From: Mesaphorura yosii
Taxonomy: Eukaryota; Arthropoda; Collembola; Poduromorpha; Tullbergiidae
NCBI GenBank assembly: GCA_009869945.1
Contig: WIXG01000630.1
Coordinates: 1 to 30,867 of the forward strand
Direction: 5' to 3'
DNA: 30,867 nucleotides
Part shown: positions 19,099 to 29,045 of the stretch, piece after piece
Position numbering within the stretch: position 1 is the first letter of the stretch
Layout: the number at the start of each line of letters is the position of its first letter
The notes under the pieces: model-generated
What the model was told of the DNA's origin: nothing
Seen by the model: only the letters and a program-made list of their open reading frames with translations
The model's database searches: none
Translations under genes and position numbers: made by a program

Positions 19099-21046
19099 TC
19101 ATTTCACCAATCTCATTACCTTTGTCCAACTCAGACGTTTGTACGCCGCCTCAATCATGAAGACTACAAAACCACAAGCCAGGAGCATTCCACAAAACGG
19201 AAATATGACCATGACGCCCCAGTCCGTGGCGATCGGAGTCGCGCCTGTTGTCGGACCGGCATCATACAACCTGATGGTTTTCACTACAACTGCATGCATC
19301 AACTGACGGTAGACGAGCTCCCAGTACCGGTACAAGCCATTCTCGGTTATTCGACGCATGTATGTAACCATTTCGTGCTTTAAAACTCCTTGAAATTCTG
19401 TCCATTCCCAGCGCACTCCAGTCAAGGGTTCGGGGACAACATGACACATTGTCCCTGGGTTGAATGCGTGCAGTAGCAAGAAGTCACTCTCCATGCCCTG
19501 CGTGCGAATAGCAGCAGTGGCTGAAATTTGGATGGAGGATGCCACTAACGGAGGATGTTTGTAGGGATTGGTGCGGTAATCCTCCCAGCTCTCTAAACAA
19601 AAACTCGTATTTATCAAGTGCAGGATCCCAAGCTTTTCAAAGGCGCTTTTGTACACCACATGGTCATCCCCTTTTCTTTCCGTTTCTACGTCTGGTGCCT
19701 TCGCCTCTCTAATTTTGTACCCAGCTATAAGTAAAGCCTCAACTGTGGGATACACTTCCGGTGGACTTGGAGCTAGCGCTTCGCTTGTCACGTATATTTC
19801 GTAGTAGCCGATGACCATGGTGGCGACCAGCAGGACCCCAAGCTGGAATTTCACGACTACTGTTCCTTCTTTCTGAATCAGCCGTAAGAAATTGAACAAC
19901 TCGACCTTAATCGTCAGCCCGTCGGGGCTAACGCGCACACATGACACACAGGCTGCAATGACGCCCACGAGGATCATAAGGAGCCACGTTGATGAATCGT
20001 ACGCGTCTGTCCATTGAGCGTAGCTCTCAAACCGCCTTCGGTCAGACTCACAGTATACAAGCACCTCTTGTTTGTCAGCGGTCAGGACATGTCTACCAAA
20101 GGTGTTGCCAGTCATATTAGCATAAAAACTCTGAACGTGTATCCAGCTCATTCCGTTGTTCAAATACTGCCAGGTTACGGTTCCGTTTAGCCTCTCAACG
20201 ATGAATGCTGGGGCCTTTCTGAAATGTGCACAAGCGGGTCCTATGCTGCAAATCGCAATCAACCGCAGTTTAGCGTAAAGGCTTAGGCAGATCAGTTCAG
20301 CTTTAAATACAATCGTACCTCTTGTAGTAAGTGCGCAGGTCATTCGGAATGGTGAGCGGGTGGTGCTCCGTTGGGCAATAGCGGTTCTCCAGCTCTCCCA
20401 GATCTACGATTTGTACTGGGCTTCGGTGAAAATGCTTACCTTCCTTGTACAGCTCCTGCCTTTTCTCACTGTGACCAGGATACAGTTCAGAGGCAGCAGG
20501 TGGCAGGTCCCAAAGCATAAACTGACACGTAACGCAAATCCACCGTCTGCGGACCAGGCGGTTCTGCTCTACTTCAAACAAGTACAGTCGCAGGTCAAAC
20601 ATCCCAAACGTGACAACCCAGTCGGGTTTGAAAGTGTTTAGCAAGTGTGCCCTCGAAACCAGGATGACATTGACCATTAGATCTCTGGCTGAGAGTTTGT
20701 TGGCATACAAAATTACTTCAAGTGAAGCTCTGTACAGTGGCTGGATCAGCAGGTGGACATTACAAATGCGAGACTCCCAGAATGGTACGCCATCGTATCG
20801 CATCATTTTCCACTTTATAAATGTCGCCATTGGTTTGGCCATTGGCCGACTTGTGTTGTACATAACCCAGGGTTGTCCGTATTGATTTGAGGTCAGTATG
20901 GATTCGGATAACTCTTTATCGTAAAAGTGAACCAGATGGAACGCGCAATTTTGCATGCTTTTCAGCCCAAGCGGTATCGCCTTTACAACTTCCGAATCAC
21001 CCAACTGTGCCAGGAGAAGCAGTACAAACTTCAGTCTGTTCTTCAT
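19099..21046 (-). CDS. Divergent ionotropic (iGluR-related) receptor, 2 exons
   Basis: Exon 1 (21046-20319) and exon 2 (20218-19099) join in phase 2 through a GTACGA...TTTCAG intron of 100 bp to give 615 residues. The ATG at 21046 begins a signal peptide (MKNRLKFVLLLLAQLG). The topology matches arthropod ionotropic receptors: an extracellular N-terminal part of about 315 residues, a first membrane helix near 320-337 (STWLLMILVGVIAACVSCV), an M3-type helix followed by the family pattern (FQLGVLLVATMVIGYYEIYV, TSEALAP, ALLIAGYKI), a second ligand-binding half, and a final helix (MVIFPFCGMLLACGFVVFMI) with a short tail. Chemosensory ligand-gated cation conduction is the family role. Classic glutamate-binding residues are not evident, so the ligand cannot be predicted. 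Nearby receptors are unrelated nicotinic types. Confidence 0.8.
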
Positions 21047-21049
21047 TTT

Positions 21050-21855
21050 GATTTGAAGTTTTATTCGAATGGATACCTGTGATGCTTCCGTGAAGGTCCT
21101 GCATTGGACATTGGATGTCTCTGCAGGGATGCAACGCAACGTCTTGAAGTTGGGAGGCCCGAAAAGCCTGTGGTGCAGAAAAATAATTTTCGCGGTACAC
21201 GCAAGTTGGAACTTGTTGTGGTTAGTTAATTTTGCGACAGTCCACTAAAGTTGGTCCCAATCGATATCTCAAATATCGATTGCTATTTTTAATATTAATC
21301 CCAATCCGTAGATGACAAAGTTTTTCTGTTGGCGTTGAATCGATACTCTTTTTTCCACATCAAATTAATTCTTATTTCGAGGGAAGGCACGCAACGCAAA
21401 GCAAACATTCGTGCAATTCAAACCCGATAATGTTTTGCCTTGCAAAGTATTGCGCAAGAGATTTGATTCCTTTGAGTATTTCCATCTGAGGCTACTACTA
21501 CTTCACCATCCATAAGCCCGCCGGCTTCACTGCTGCTCACTGCCAATGTTCCGGGATTTTGGTTTTTAATAGATTAACTTCTTTGCGGATAATAGCGTTT
21601 TGCAGATTACATTCGAGTTGGTACGATAGCACGAACTTTGGCCAATATTTATGATGTTTGAATAATTTCCCATGTGCGTTTTTCAATCCCGAACAGTGGT
21701 TGCTTACATCCAAGAATTGAATTGAGTGTTCGAAATGAAACATGGGACTTTTTGATTGGTGAACTCTGACGAAATGCACAGTGGAGGACTGCGGTAATTC
21801 ACACCGCTGCGGTACGGTAATTATTATTAGCACCTCTGTCATGTAGGCTGGAAAA
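21050..21855. other. Intergenic, no supported gene
   Basis: This contains the 5' flank of the ionotropic receptor and, at its right end, the 5' flank of the Peroxiredoxin-5 pair. A 101-residue frame at 21,842-21,537 (-) starts with ATG but shows no signal peptide, domain or splice support. Confidence 0.35.
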
Positions 21856-21988
21856 ATTCAGCCGCGATTTCCTAATTTCAAGTTGTGGCTGCCTATACCG
21901 CAGGTCATGGTTGCTAATTTTGGTACCATAGGCTGATGTGTCATGATTTATCGCTCTGTCAACCTTGTGGAAGTTTTCAGCTGAACCG

Positions 21989-22025
21989 AATAAAAGGCGA
22001 TCCTACCGCGCTCCATAGTTCAGTT
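21989..22025 (+). promoter_or_regulatory. Core promoter of the first Peroxiredoxin-5 copy
   Basis: A TATA-like AATAAAAG (21,989-21,996) stands about 31 bases before TTCAGTT (22,019-22,025), a good match to the arthropod initiator TCAGTT. The promoter thus looks preserved although the coding region is damaged. Confidence 0.5.
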
Positions 22026-22071
22026 GGATTCAATTGTACTCGGGAGAACAACTGAGAAATACACGCCAGTC

Positions 22072-22648
22072 GTGTCTGAAGTCGAGAGAGTAAAGGTGAG
22101 GTACATGTAAATTAATTGCATTGCAATACTTGTGAAATTGTTGAAACATGTGAAATCTTTTCGGTTTGTGCAGGTTGGGGACAAGTTGCCAAATGTTGGG
22201 GATCTGTTTGAGAAAGTGGACGAGAATATTGTACCCCTGCATGGGTTAACTCAAGGGAAGAAGGTCGTCATCTTTGCTGTGGGAGGGAGGCGCTTTCCTC
22301 CCAAACGATGACAAGCGCCTGGCCGAATACATTGCGAATGCGGATGCCATTCGTGCCAAGGGTGTCGACGACATCTTTTGCGTCAGCGTCAACGATGTAT
22401 GGGTTTTAAACGCTTGGGGTGAAGCCAACAAAGCGAAGGATGCTGGTATTCGCATGTTGGCTTATTTCAAAGCAAAGTTGACCAAAGCGCTGGGAATGAC
22501 CATGTCGGACAATGTTGCATACGTACTGGGTGGAACTCGTTCCTCATCCTACGCTATGGTGGTCAATGACTGTGTGGTCAAGACATTGGAAGTCAATGTC
22601 GGCCCCTTTGCTTCCTCGGCTACGGGGAAGATGCTCGAGAAGCTCTGA
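22072..22648 (+). pseudogene. Peroxiredoxin-5-like copy 1: start, frame and catalytic Cys lost
   Basis: Exons 22072-22095 and 22174-22648 match the atypical 2-Cys peroxiredoxin-5 fold, a thioredoxin-like peroxidase: VGDKLPNVGDLFEKV, GKKVVIF, SVNDVWVLNAWGEANKAKD, then SSSYAMVVNDCVVKTLEV. Three faults are visible. First, the start codon of the sister copy (gtcATGTC) is GTG here (gtcGTGTC) and no other ATG precedes. Second, GGGAGGGAGG at 22,281-22,290 looks like a 4-base tandem duplication that shifts the frame between VVIFAVG and GAFLP. Third, after the shift the peroxidatic site of the family (GAFTPGC) reads GAFLPND, so Asp replaces the catalytic Cys. The rest of the frame is open to the stop, with AATAAA at 22,715-22,720. 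It cannot be a normal peroxidase; most likely a young pseudogene with a preserved promoter. Confidence 0.75.
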
Positions 22649-22714
22649 ACAAAAGCCTAGAAGCCTACTTCATTCTGTGATTTGAATTTTATTCAAAGAG
22701 ATTTGTGTTTGAAC

Positions 22715-22720
22715 AATAAA
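22715..22720 (+). terminator. Polyadenylation signal after Peroxiredoxin-5 copy 1
   Basis: AATAAA lies about 67 bases downstream of the TGA at 22,646-22,648, normal spacing for a short 3' UTR. Confidence 0.5.
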
Positions 22721-22996
22721 AATCGAGTAAATCAGGAGGTGTAACCAAATTCTTTCAATTAGTAATTGATACCACTTCGACATAAACCAGGAGAATCACG
22801 ATAACTTTACAGCATTTTCATAAGCTTGTGGTTCGGAAATATTTGACCGCGATTGCCCAATTACCAGTTGTGGCCACCAACTTGATTGGTCAGTCAAAGT
22901 AATTAGTTGTGTAAGTTGGAGTATGATTCAATGGCAATCAATTGCCGAGTCCATTCCAGCTGCACCTCAAAGGATGAACAGAAAAGCACGTCAGTC

Positions 22997-23414
22997 ATGT
23001 CGGAGAAGGTCACGGTGAGGTGCTGCTGCCGAGTGTTCCACGTAAATTGCTCAGAATTCTGCACATTTTTTCAATTGTGTAGGTTGGTGACAGGCTGGAC
23101 AAGTTGACAAGTGTCCGCCTTTGCGAAAGAGTAGAGGACGGCATTTTGTACGTGCATGAGCTGATGAAAGCGTCATCATCGTTGGAGTGGAGGGTGCCTT
23201 CATTCCCGTCTGCAACAACGTGTTGGCCGGATACGTTGCGAATGCCAAAGCCATCCGCTCCAAGGGTATTGACGAAATATTTTGTGTCACCGTCAACGAC
23301 ATGCCTTTTTCGAGTGTGCTCCGACCAAAGAAGGGTCGCGACGCTCAAATTATTAAATTAAATGCTATTGCTGATGTCAAATATTCGCTTCCATCATTGC
23401 AGCACGTGTTGTGA
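22997..23414 (+). pseudogene. Peroxiredoxin-5-like copy 2, truncated and frameshifted
   Basis: Exon 1 (22997-23014) keeps the ATG and encodes MSEKVT. After a 68-bp intron the second exon starts at 23083 with VGDRLDKL and, in the same frame, reads to VHELMK. The frame then shifts, apparently through loss of about ten bases where copy 1 has QGKK, and continues as VIIVGVEGAFIPVCNNVLAG and AIRSKGIDEIFCVTVND. Unlike copy 1 the peroxidatic Cys is present (FIPVC). After VTVND the similarity fades within about 40 bases, and the C-terminal third with the second half of the fold is gone. It cannot fold as a complete peroxiredoxin. The two copies carry complementary defects. Confidence 0.7.
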
Positions 23415-23590
23415 TTGTGCTTGTGCTTTGCACACGGTGCAACTTGAAAGTTAATAATAATGAGATTGATAAATACACTTACTTGACACCGTAAAGTACT
23501 TAAAAAGATAATAAATAATGAAAGGCGCATGGACAGCTGGGCTTGATTTCTCATTGTAGAAATAGGATACAATTAACACGGAGGCAGTAC

Positions 23591-23998
23591 ATGGAGGTAT
23601 GTGACATTTGGAAGAATAAGACAGTGCGGCTCATTTTACTTTTCATTTTAATGTTCATAACAATGCACGCCAAAGATGGACAGCATGGACTAGGAATGAA
23701 TTTAACTGAGCTCAACTGTAATGAAATACCGACAAATGGTCCAATTATCGGTTTTGAAATGGACGAACTGAACTTTGCCCTTGAATGTGTAGGTCAGGTG
23801 ATCGCGTCCAATCTCAAATTCCGGACAGTGTGGCGCCTTTACTCGTACGCAGGGTTTCGATTGCCGGCAAGAATGGCACCGGCAGAAACGGCTGGCAGAA
23901 ACAAAAAATCAAAATCCGTTACAAATGAGATTTTGCCTGCGCTTAGCCTCAGCCAAATGCTGTGGACAGTCTTTAAGTCAAATGGTGTCCAGCCCTGA
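23591..23998 (+). CDS. Possible secreted or membrane protein, unrecognised
   Basis: From the ATG at 23591 an open frame of 135 residues has a hydrophobic segment near its start (TVRLILLFILMFITMHA), consistent with a signal peptide or anchor, followed by a polar region with one NLT glycosylation site. The gene model is uncertain. A perfect donor (GAG-GTATGT) lies just after the ATG, and an acceptor-like gaatgtgtag at about 23,790 would instead lead to a terminal exon in another frame reading DSVAPLLVRRVSIAGKNGTG and ending RYK. I cannot decide between these and see no known domain in either. Confidence 0.35.
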   Translation: MEVCDIWKNKTVRLILLFILMFITMHAKDGQHGLGMNLTELNCNEIPTNGPIIGFEMDELNFALECVGQVIASNLKFRTVWRLYSYAGFRLPARMAPAETAGRNKKSKSVTNEILPALSLSQMLWTVFKSNGVQP

Positions 23999-23999
23999 A

Positions 24000-25025
24000 G
24001 CTTTGTACATAAACATTTTTTGAGATTTTGTAAACGTTATATTTGTCCCGCAATGAACTGGGACTGAAGTCCGCCGTGCGAGTCGGCATCGTAAACTTCG
24101 TGGTCATGTTTGTACATGATTTTGGATTTTTTCTGGGAGTTGGGGTCGTGCTGTGTTGCTGCGAAAGCAAGGAACTTCGGAATTGGCAGTTAAGTGGCGG
24201 AATAAAGTATGAAAAGTTAATTGTTTGCGCTCCTGTGCCATCGGTCACTGAATTGAGCATTTGGCATCATCTTCCATCCATCATTCGCCAGTTCTCATCA
24301 TTGGCGTGGTCAGTCACTGAATTTTGAACCCTGAAATCTCATCGTACAGATAGGAGCGGAGCTCCTGCCGGAACCTTTTAGAATCCCAGCATTTAGGTCG
24401 AGAGGGCGTGGTCGGGACTCGACAAAGGTGAGGAGGCACTCGAATGAAGGGGTGGACGTAGAAATGCCGCCCGAGTCGGGATTCGTCCTTGTTGTACGGC
24501 GCAGGTCACCGAAAACTGCTAGGCACTCGGCAGGGAATGAATGGCATCCTCGCTAAGTAGGTGTACGCAAGAAGTGCAAGAAGAAACAGAGCAATTTTGA
24601 AGCTGGCCCCACGGCACGCCGTTCTCGCGACAATTCTTTTGGGCTCTTGTGAAGTTGGAACGTAATTTAATACACGAGTCAATAAACGTCTCATAGGTTT
24701 TATGTGTGTACTTTTCTTGATTGCCATTTCTGCCGTTTTTGCCGGCACAAACTATTTCTGCCACCGGCTGGCAATTAAGGTTTCTACCAGGCAGAAACGA
24801 AACCCTGCTCGTACGATTGAGTTCGTCTTTTTGTTTACCCTCTTGTTATCGGATGACGAACTTCCGCTTTGCATTTTCTGCACTTCGCACTGAAGATGAT
24901 TTTTGAGGTTTGAGCCTTGTATTCCCATTTCACTATTGCATCAGAAAATGAGTCATATGTGATTCATACCTCTTGAGCAATGAAACATATCCTGCCATTT
25001 AGTCATTTAGTTTCGTGCAATTTGG
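24000..25025. other. About 1 kb with no supported gene
   Basis: Several short frames occur on both strands. The most protein-like are 24,702-24,893 (+), starting MCVLFLIAISAVFAGTNYF like a signal peptide but then losing character, and 24,764-24,519 (-), which contains AGKNGRNGNQEK. Neither has splice or domain support. The right end is the 5' flank of the transposon-split gene. Confidence 0.35.
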
Positions 25026-25029
25026 AAGA

Positions 25030-28000
25030 ATGAAGGCAGAAACTAGCTCCAGGTGTAGATCGTATTTAATTTTAACTATTCTGCTGTTATTTGGTGGACT
25101 ACTTTGGTTACTGGTAATCAAAGAAGGTGCAGGTACACAACAATGTGGCCACGAACCTCAGTCGCCCCCTGGTCCTTCTTCAGCATCACCTACCCCGTCA
25201 CAATGCTGCGAATCTTTTTGGCCTTACGGTCCTCACCCTGGTGATGGCTGTGATCCCGATTTACTCCGGTGCCATGGTGCCAGTAGATTCGAAGAATACG
25301 TCCGAGTTGGACTGAATTGGTGCTGCCTCAAAAGTACAGAGTTTGAACTTTGAACTGAACTTCGTACAGGTTTGATTGGACAGACCGGGTTTTTATTTTT
25401 ACAGGCGCGTCCAAACAGATTGACCGGAATCGCTGCTTTTCATTCATCGCCTTTGTTTTCATGACCTTAAACAAAGTCGGAGACAAATGTGGTCGCTGCT
25501 CTCTTTGCGCTGCTTCATGCATAGACTACGTCAACGGATTCACTCATGACACAGAGCCCACCATCAACGCAACTGACCCGGACTGGCTAAAGGAGTACTG
25601 GGCACAGGGTGGAAAAAAACCATGGTTTATTTGAAAAAACCAATTAACCATCTAACCAATGGTTTATTTGGTTTATTCGGTTTATTTGGTTTAAACCAAA
25701 GAGCTCGGTTTTTAGGCGTGAGTGCTAAATAAGTTGCCAATTCGAATGATTTGCGTGTTTTCCATAATTTATTAACAACGCAGTAACGAACAAAAGAACA
25801 TTTTATCTTAAATCCATACTGTTTAACAAAGAAGAAAGAATAAAGTAAGCAATTAATTAACCTTCAATTTGATATGACAGGACATGAAATTGCCTAACGT
25901 TTTAACTGAACAGAATGAGAATCTTTAACCAATTAACAAACATGTGCAGGAAGGGTAAAATTGTTTATATAATATCATTTCGGCGCTTCATAATTAAAAT
26001 GTCGGAGGAGGAACACCAACTTTGCGGCTTTCTCTGTACCCAATCTGTTGCGGACTTCGGAGTGTATCATTCCGAAGGACGAGAAGAGGCGTTCCAACCC
26101 AGCAGTTGACGCGGTAGATGTGAAGAGCTGCATGATAACATCGAAGCAAGATGGATCCAGCTGCCTTCTCAAAGCTTTCCACCATTCTGAAGCCGTTAGT
26201 GTTTCAGTGGACTCTGTCGTGAATAATTCTTGAATGAATGAATCAGCTTGGGCTCGAAATTTCTGTACCATTGCAACAAATCCAGGGCAGGTTTCATTTC
26301 TTTCGGTCGCGTACTTAATTGCGTTGGAGATTTCCTCGCTGGTTAGTTTTGATCCAAGATAAACTGGATGCAACAAGTTGGCCAATAGATGAGGACCACT
26401 AACTGCTTGCTTGTATCTCCTCTCGAATGACTTCATGACACTATCTTGAGCTTGAGCTGCTTGAAGTTCTTCATGAAGAATCTTCCACGCCTGGACTGAA
26501 TCTGCGATATTTGAGGCCGTACGTTGAAGTCGATCAAGTGCTACTGCCATCGGCTTGAGGATCTTAAGAAGGTCTTCGCACTTGCGCTTGAGGGCCATAT
26601 TCATGACCAGTTTATGGATGTCCTTGTCAATCTTCTCTCGATTGTCCTCGCATACTGCAGCTACTTTTGACCAATTCGTTATGTAGACCTCCACCGCATC
26701 GACGAATGAGTTCCAGCGCGTCGCAGCAGGAAGAATTAGCTTTGGTGCTCCAGTTTCTTTGTATTTTGCAGAGGCGAAATGTGTGTTGCGAAAATGCTTG
26801 ATTATCTTGATCAAATTGCCCTTCACCTGTGATATATCCGTGTCTCCAATCAGTAAATTCAGCAGATGTGATGAGCAGCCACATGTGATGAGGTGCGGGT
26901 ATTTAGCTGCCAAGTCCGTTCGCATCTTGGTGACATTTGAGGTGTTGTCTGTAATGACGCTGCCTACTTTTCCTTTGTAGTCATTTTCAAATTTCTGGAT
27001 TGCGTCCTCCGTGAGCTTGACCAAATACTCCGCCGTATGTGGATGACCGGATGTGTCCACGGTGTCCAGGAGAATTGACTCACCTTTCTCAGTAGTTATG
27101 GACGAGCACACAATTGGGTCATTATGAATGTTGCTCCACCCGTCCAAGCTTAAACTGACCGTGGTTGCTTGCAGCTGGGATGTGATTGTAGATCGTTCTT
27201 TCTCATAAATCTTGTCAAGCAACTCATTAGACACACGCTCTCTATTCGGTGGACGGTAACCAGGTCGAAGTGATTGAAGCAAAGCGACGAAGTGCTTATT
27301 TTCAGCAATACGGAATGGCGAGTTTGTCGCGAACACGAACCGAGCCACAAGTTCATCCAGCTGCTCCTTTTCTGTTGCACTTGTAGAGATTACAAAAGTG
27401 GACTTCTGGAGAATTGGCTGGGAGTACTTGGTCTTCTTTGATAAGGTGTGAAGCTTCTCGTGAACAGTAGCAGTCGTTGGGGCACTGCCTCCCGAAGTTG
27501 AAGGTTCAGGATTTGTGGCATTATCTGTTAACAAAAAGCCCATATAGTAAATTAGAAAGTGAATGCGTGCAACTAAGTGTCAATTCAATCTACAAAGCAA
27601 AACTCACCGTTAGGATTTGCAGGCTCAGGCTGAGATCCTGGAAGAATCACGACGTCCTGGTCTTGGTTCTTGGAGCAGTTGCCAAAATGTGATTTCATTC
27701 GCTGAACTTGTCCTTCCATCTCGTCGCCACATTTCTTGCACTTGGCTCGTTTTCCCTTCCTGTTCTTGTTCACAAGTTCGTCGAATTCCAGCCAAATGGC
27801 GTCCCTTTTTCTTCCGGAGGCCATGACTACCTTTAATGAAATGCAAAAATAGTTAGAAAAATGCTAACTTTGGTAACGTTGCACTGTGAGCGAAATGATT
27901 TCTGTACCTTCGGTGGGAATCTTCCTTTGATGCTAATTGAAGTCTGAAGATTGGAGGAGTGGCAATTGAGCAGCAGCAATGAGCATGAGTGAATGGGATG

Positions 28001-28783
28001 AGCACTGATTAATTTGCACAGTAATTAATCAAAAACAGTGAAAATTTCGAGTCAGAATGTCCGAAGTCAAGCTGGCTGAACTGAACGGTGCGAGGACGAA
28101 TGATGGAATGAGACGAGCTTGGGCCTGAGCTTGGTTATATCAAGTTATATGCTCAGACGAGAGACGAATTAATGATATTTCGTAATCTACTACGCACACT
28201 TGTAAAGAATTGCACGCGTCGCGCGACAGGCATTTGCAAACGTATCTGCAACTTTGTAAGAGCAATGGGTTACAGCAGACAGCAGTGTCCAAGTCGCAAC
28301 TGCATCTCGACGTACGAATTACGAAGTGCATAAAAACAACGCACGGTTGCACTTCGTAAACGTTTGCGACTAGCAAAGTAAAAAAACCGGACCTTTGGTT
28401 TAAATCGTTGGTTTTTTCAAATAAACCAAACCATAAAACCCCGGTTTAAACCGGGCTGGTTTTTTTTTCTCCACCCTGACTGGGCAGCTTGGCATCTTGG
28501 CTACAATTTTACGGGACCCGGAACAAAGGAGAATTGCATTAAAATGTGCAGTCAGGCCTTCAAATCAGATGGATGCAGCGATGACAGTACACTGAATCAA
28601 TTTCTGAAGGCATTCCAAGAGGACGCGCATTTAGCCGGAATGATATTCTTCGATGGCACGGAGCGACTCATTGATTATTTTGAAGAAGTAGAGGGTAAAG
28701 TCGTTGCATTCTTGAACAGGACTGCCGGAGTTGTTTTAAAGGAATGGGGAGCGATTAAGGACGATGTGTTTCAGAAATGGTGA
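25030..28783 (+). CDS. Cysteine-rich type II membrane protein gene, coding exon split by a hAT transposon
   Basis: Exon 1 starts at ATG 25030 and encodes a short basic stretch and a membrane anchor (SYLILTILLLFGGLLWLLVI). It ends either at 25132 (CAG-GTACAC donor) or at 25240 (CTG-GTGATG); both are phase 1 and join in frame to the exon starting at 25405 after a tttttacag acceptor. That exon reads SKQIDRNRCFSF, KCGRCSLCAASC and so on to WLKEYWA at 25604, where the hAT element begins. Beyond the element the same frame resumes at 28487 (AWHLGYNFTG, CIKMCSQAFKSDGC) and ends at TGA 28781-28783. Without the insert and one 8-bp duplication the product would have 199 or 235 residues, at least eight ectodomain cysteines and several N-glycosylation sites (NAT, NFT, NRT). 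No family is recognised. In the sequenced allele the gene should be non-functional unless the element is spliced out. Confidence 0.75.
25597..25604 (+). repeat. Target-site duplication, left copy
   Basis: ACTGGGCA stands directly before the terminal CAGGGTGG. The identical 8 bases follow the other end at 28,479-28,486. Eight bases is the hallmark duplication length of hAT elements. Confidence 0.95.
25605..28478. mobile_element. Complete hAT DNA transposon, 2,874 bp
   Basis: The left end begins CAGGGTGGAAAAAAACC; the right end read inward begins CAGGGTGGAGAAAAAAAAACC, so the terminal repeats match apart from a small A-run difference. Both ends contain the same 20-base inner motif GGTTTATTTGAAAAAACCAA in inverted orientation, and many further GGTTTA/TAAACC words, the expected subterminal transposase-binding repeats. 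The ends are bordered by perfect 8-bp duplications. One two-exon gene on the - strand encodes the transposase. Nothing else is carried. With intact ends and reading frame, it is a good candidate for an autonomous, recently active element. It lies in a coding exon of the surrounding + strand gene. Confidence 0.95.
25975..27824 (-). CDS. hAT transposase with N-terminal BED zinc finger, 2 exons
   Basis: Exon 1 (27824-27608) and exon 2 (27524-25975) join in phase 1 across an 83-bp GTGAGT...TAACAG intron to give 588 residues. The BED finger lies at residues 11-50 (W11, C29, C32, H46, C50). The RNase-H-like core shows LSLDGWSN with the first catalytic Asp, VGSVITDNTSN with the second, the CGCSSHLLNLLIGD helix and TRWNS. 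The C-terminal dimerisation region reads STASTAGLERLFSSFGMIHS and ends RLGTEKAAKLVFLLRHF. No stop or frameshift interrupts it, and all hAT landmarks are in order, so cut-and-paste activity is plausible. Confidence 0.93.
28479..28486 (+). repeat. Target-site duplication, right copy
   Basis: ACTGGGCA directly follows the terminal CCACCCTG and equals the left copy base for base. The absence of any mismatch argues that the insertion is recent. Confidence 0.95.
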
Positions 28784-29045
28784 CCATATTCAAATTTATT
28801 TAAATACTTTGCTAAAGTCACAATTCAATTTATGAGCTTGGTTACGATACGGAAAATATGTTTTGACCAATAAAAGACTATTCTCCTTTTAAGGCCATTT
28901 CGAGCTGATCGCGCCCATGCAACTGCTAACTATTGTTCATTTTTAATTCAATGTCGCACAGTTTCAAATTAAATTTTTTGCAAACTATGATACCAATGCA
29001 AATTCATTGCAATAACCGTGTCATTTGATGACAACAGGATATTTA
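28784..29045. other. 3' flank of the split gene, AT-rich
   Basis: Non-coding and AT-rich. An AATAAA at about 28,869 may be the polyadenylation site of the transposon-split gene. Confidence 0.4.

Larger units (their letters stand above)
21860..23060 (+). repeat. Tandem duplication carrying two Peroxiredoxin-5 copies
   Basis: Not only the coding exons but also the upstream DNA is duplicated: CCGCGATTTCCTAATTTC with AGTTGTGG (about 21,863-21,885) matches CCGCGATTGCCCAATTAC with AGTTGTGG (about 22,850-22,880). The leader also matches (CACGCCAGTC versus CACGTCAGTC), and the intron sits at the same codon with the same GTGAGG donor. The unit is about 1 kb, head to tail. Confidence 0.65.

Noticed and set aside
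23862..24785. Similar GGCAAGAATGG / GGCAAAAACGG words on opposite strands
   Set aside because: The match is short and gapped, more like shared low-complexity GGCAGAAA words than a true inverted repeat.
25127..25315. Alternative frame with a hydrophobic stretch (LFGLTVLTLVMAVIPIYSGA)
   Set aside because: It looks like a membrane helix, but the frame is not joined to the following exon by any donor in the required phase; the frame starting at 25,030 is.
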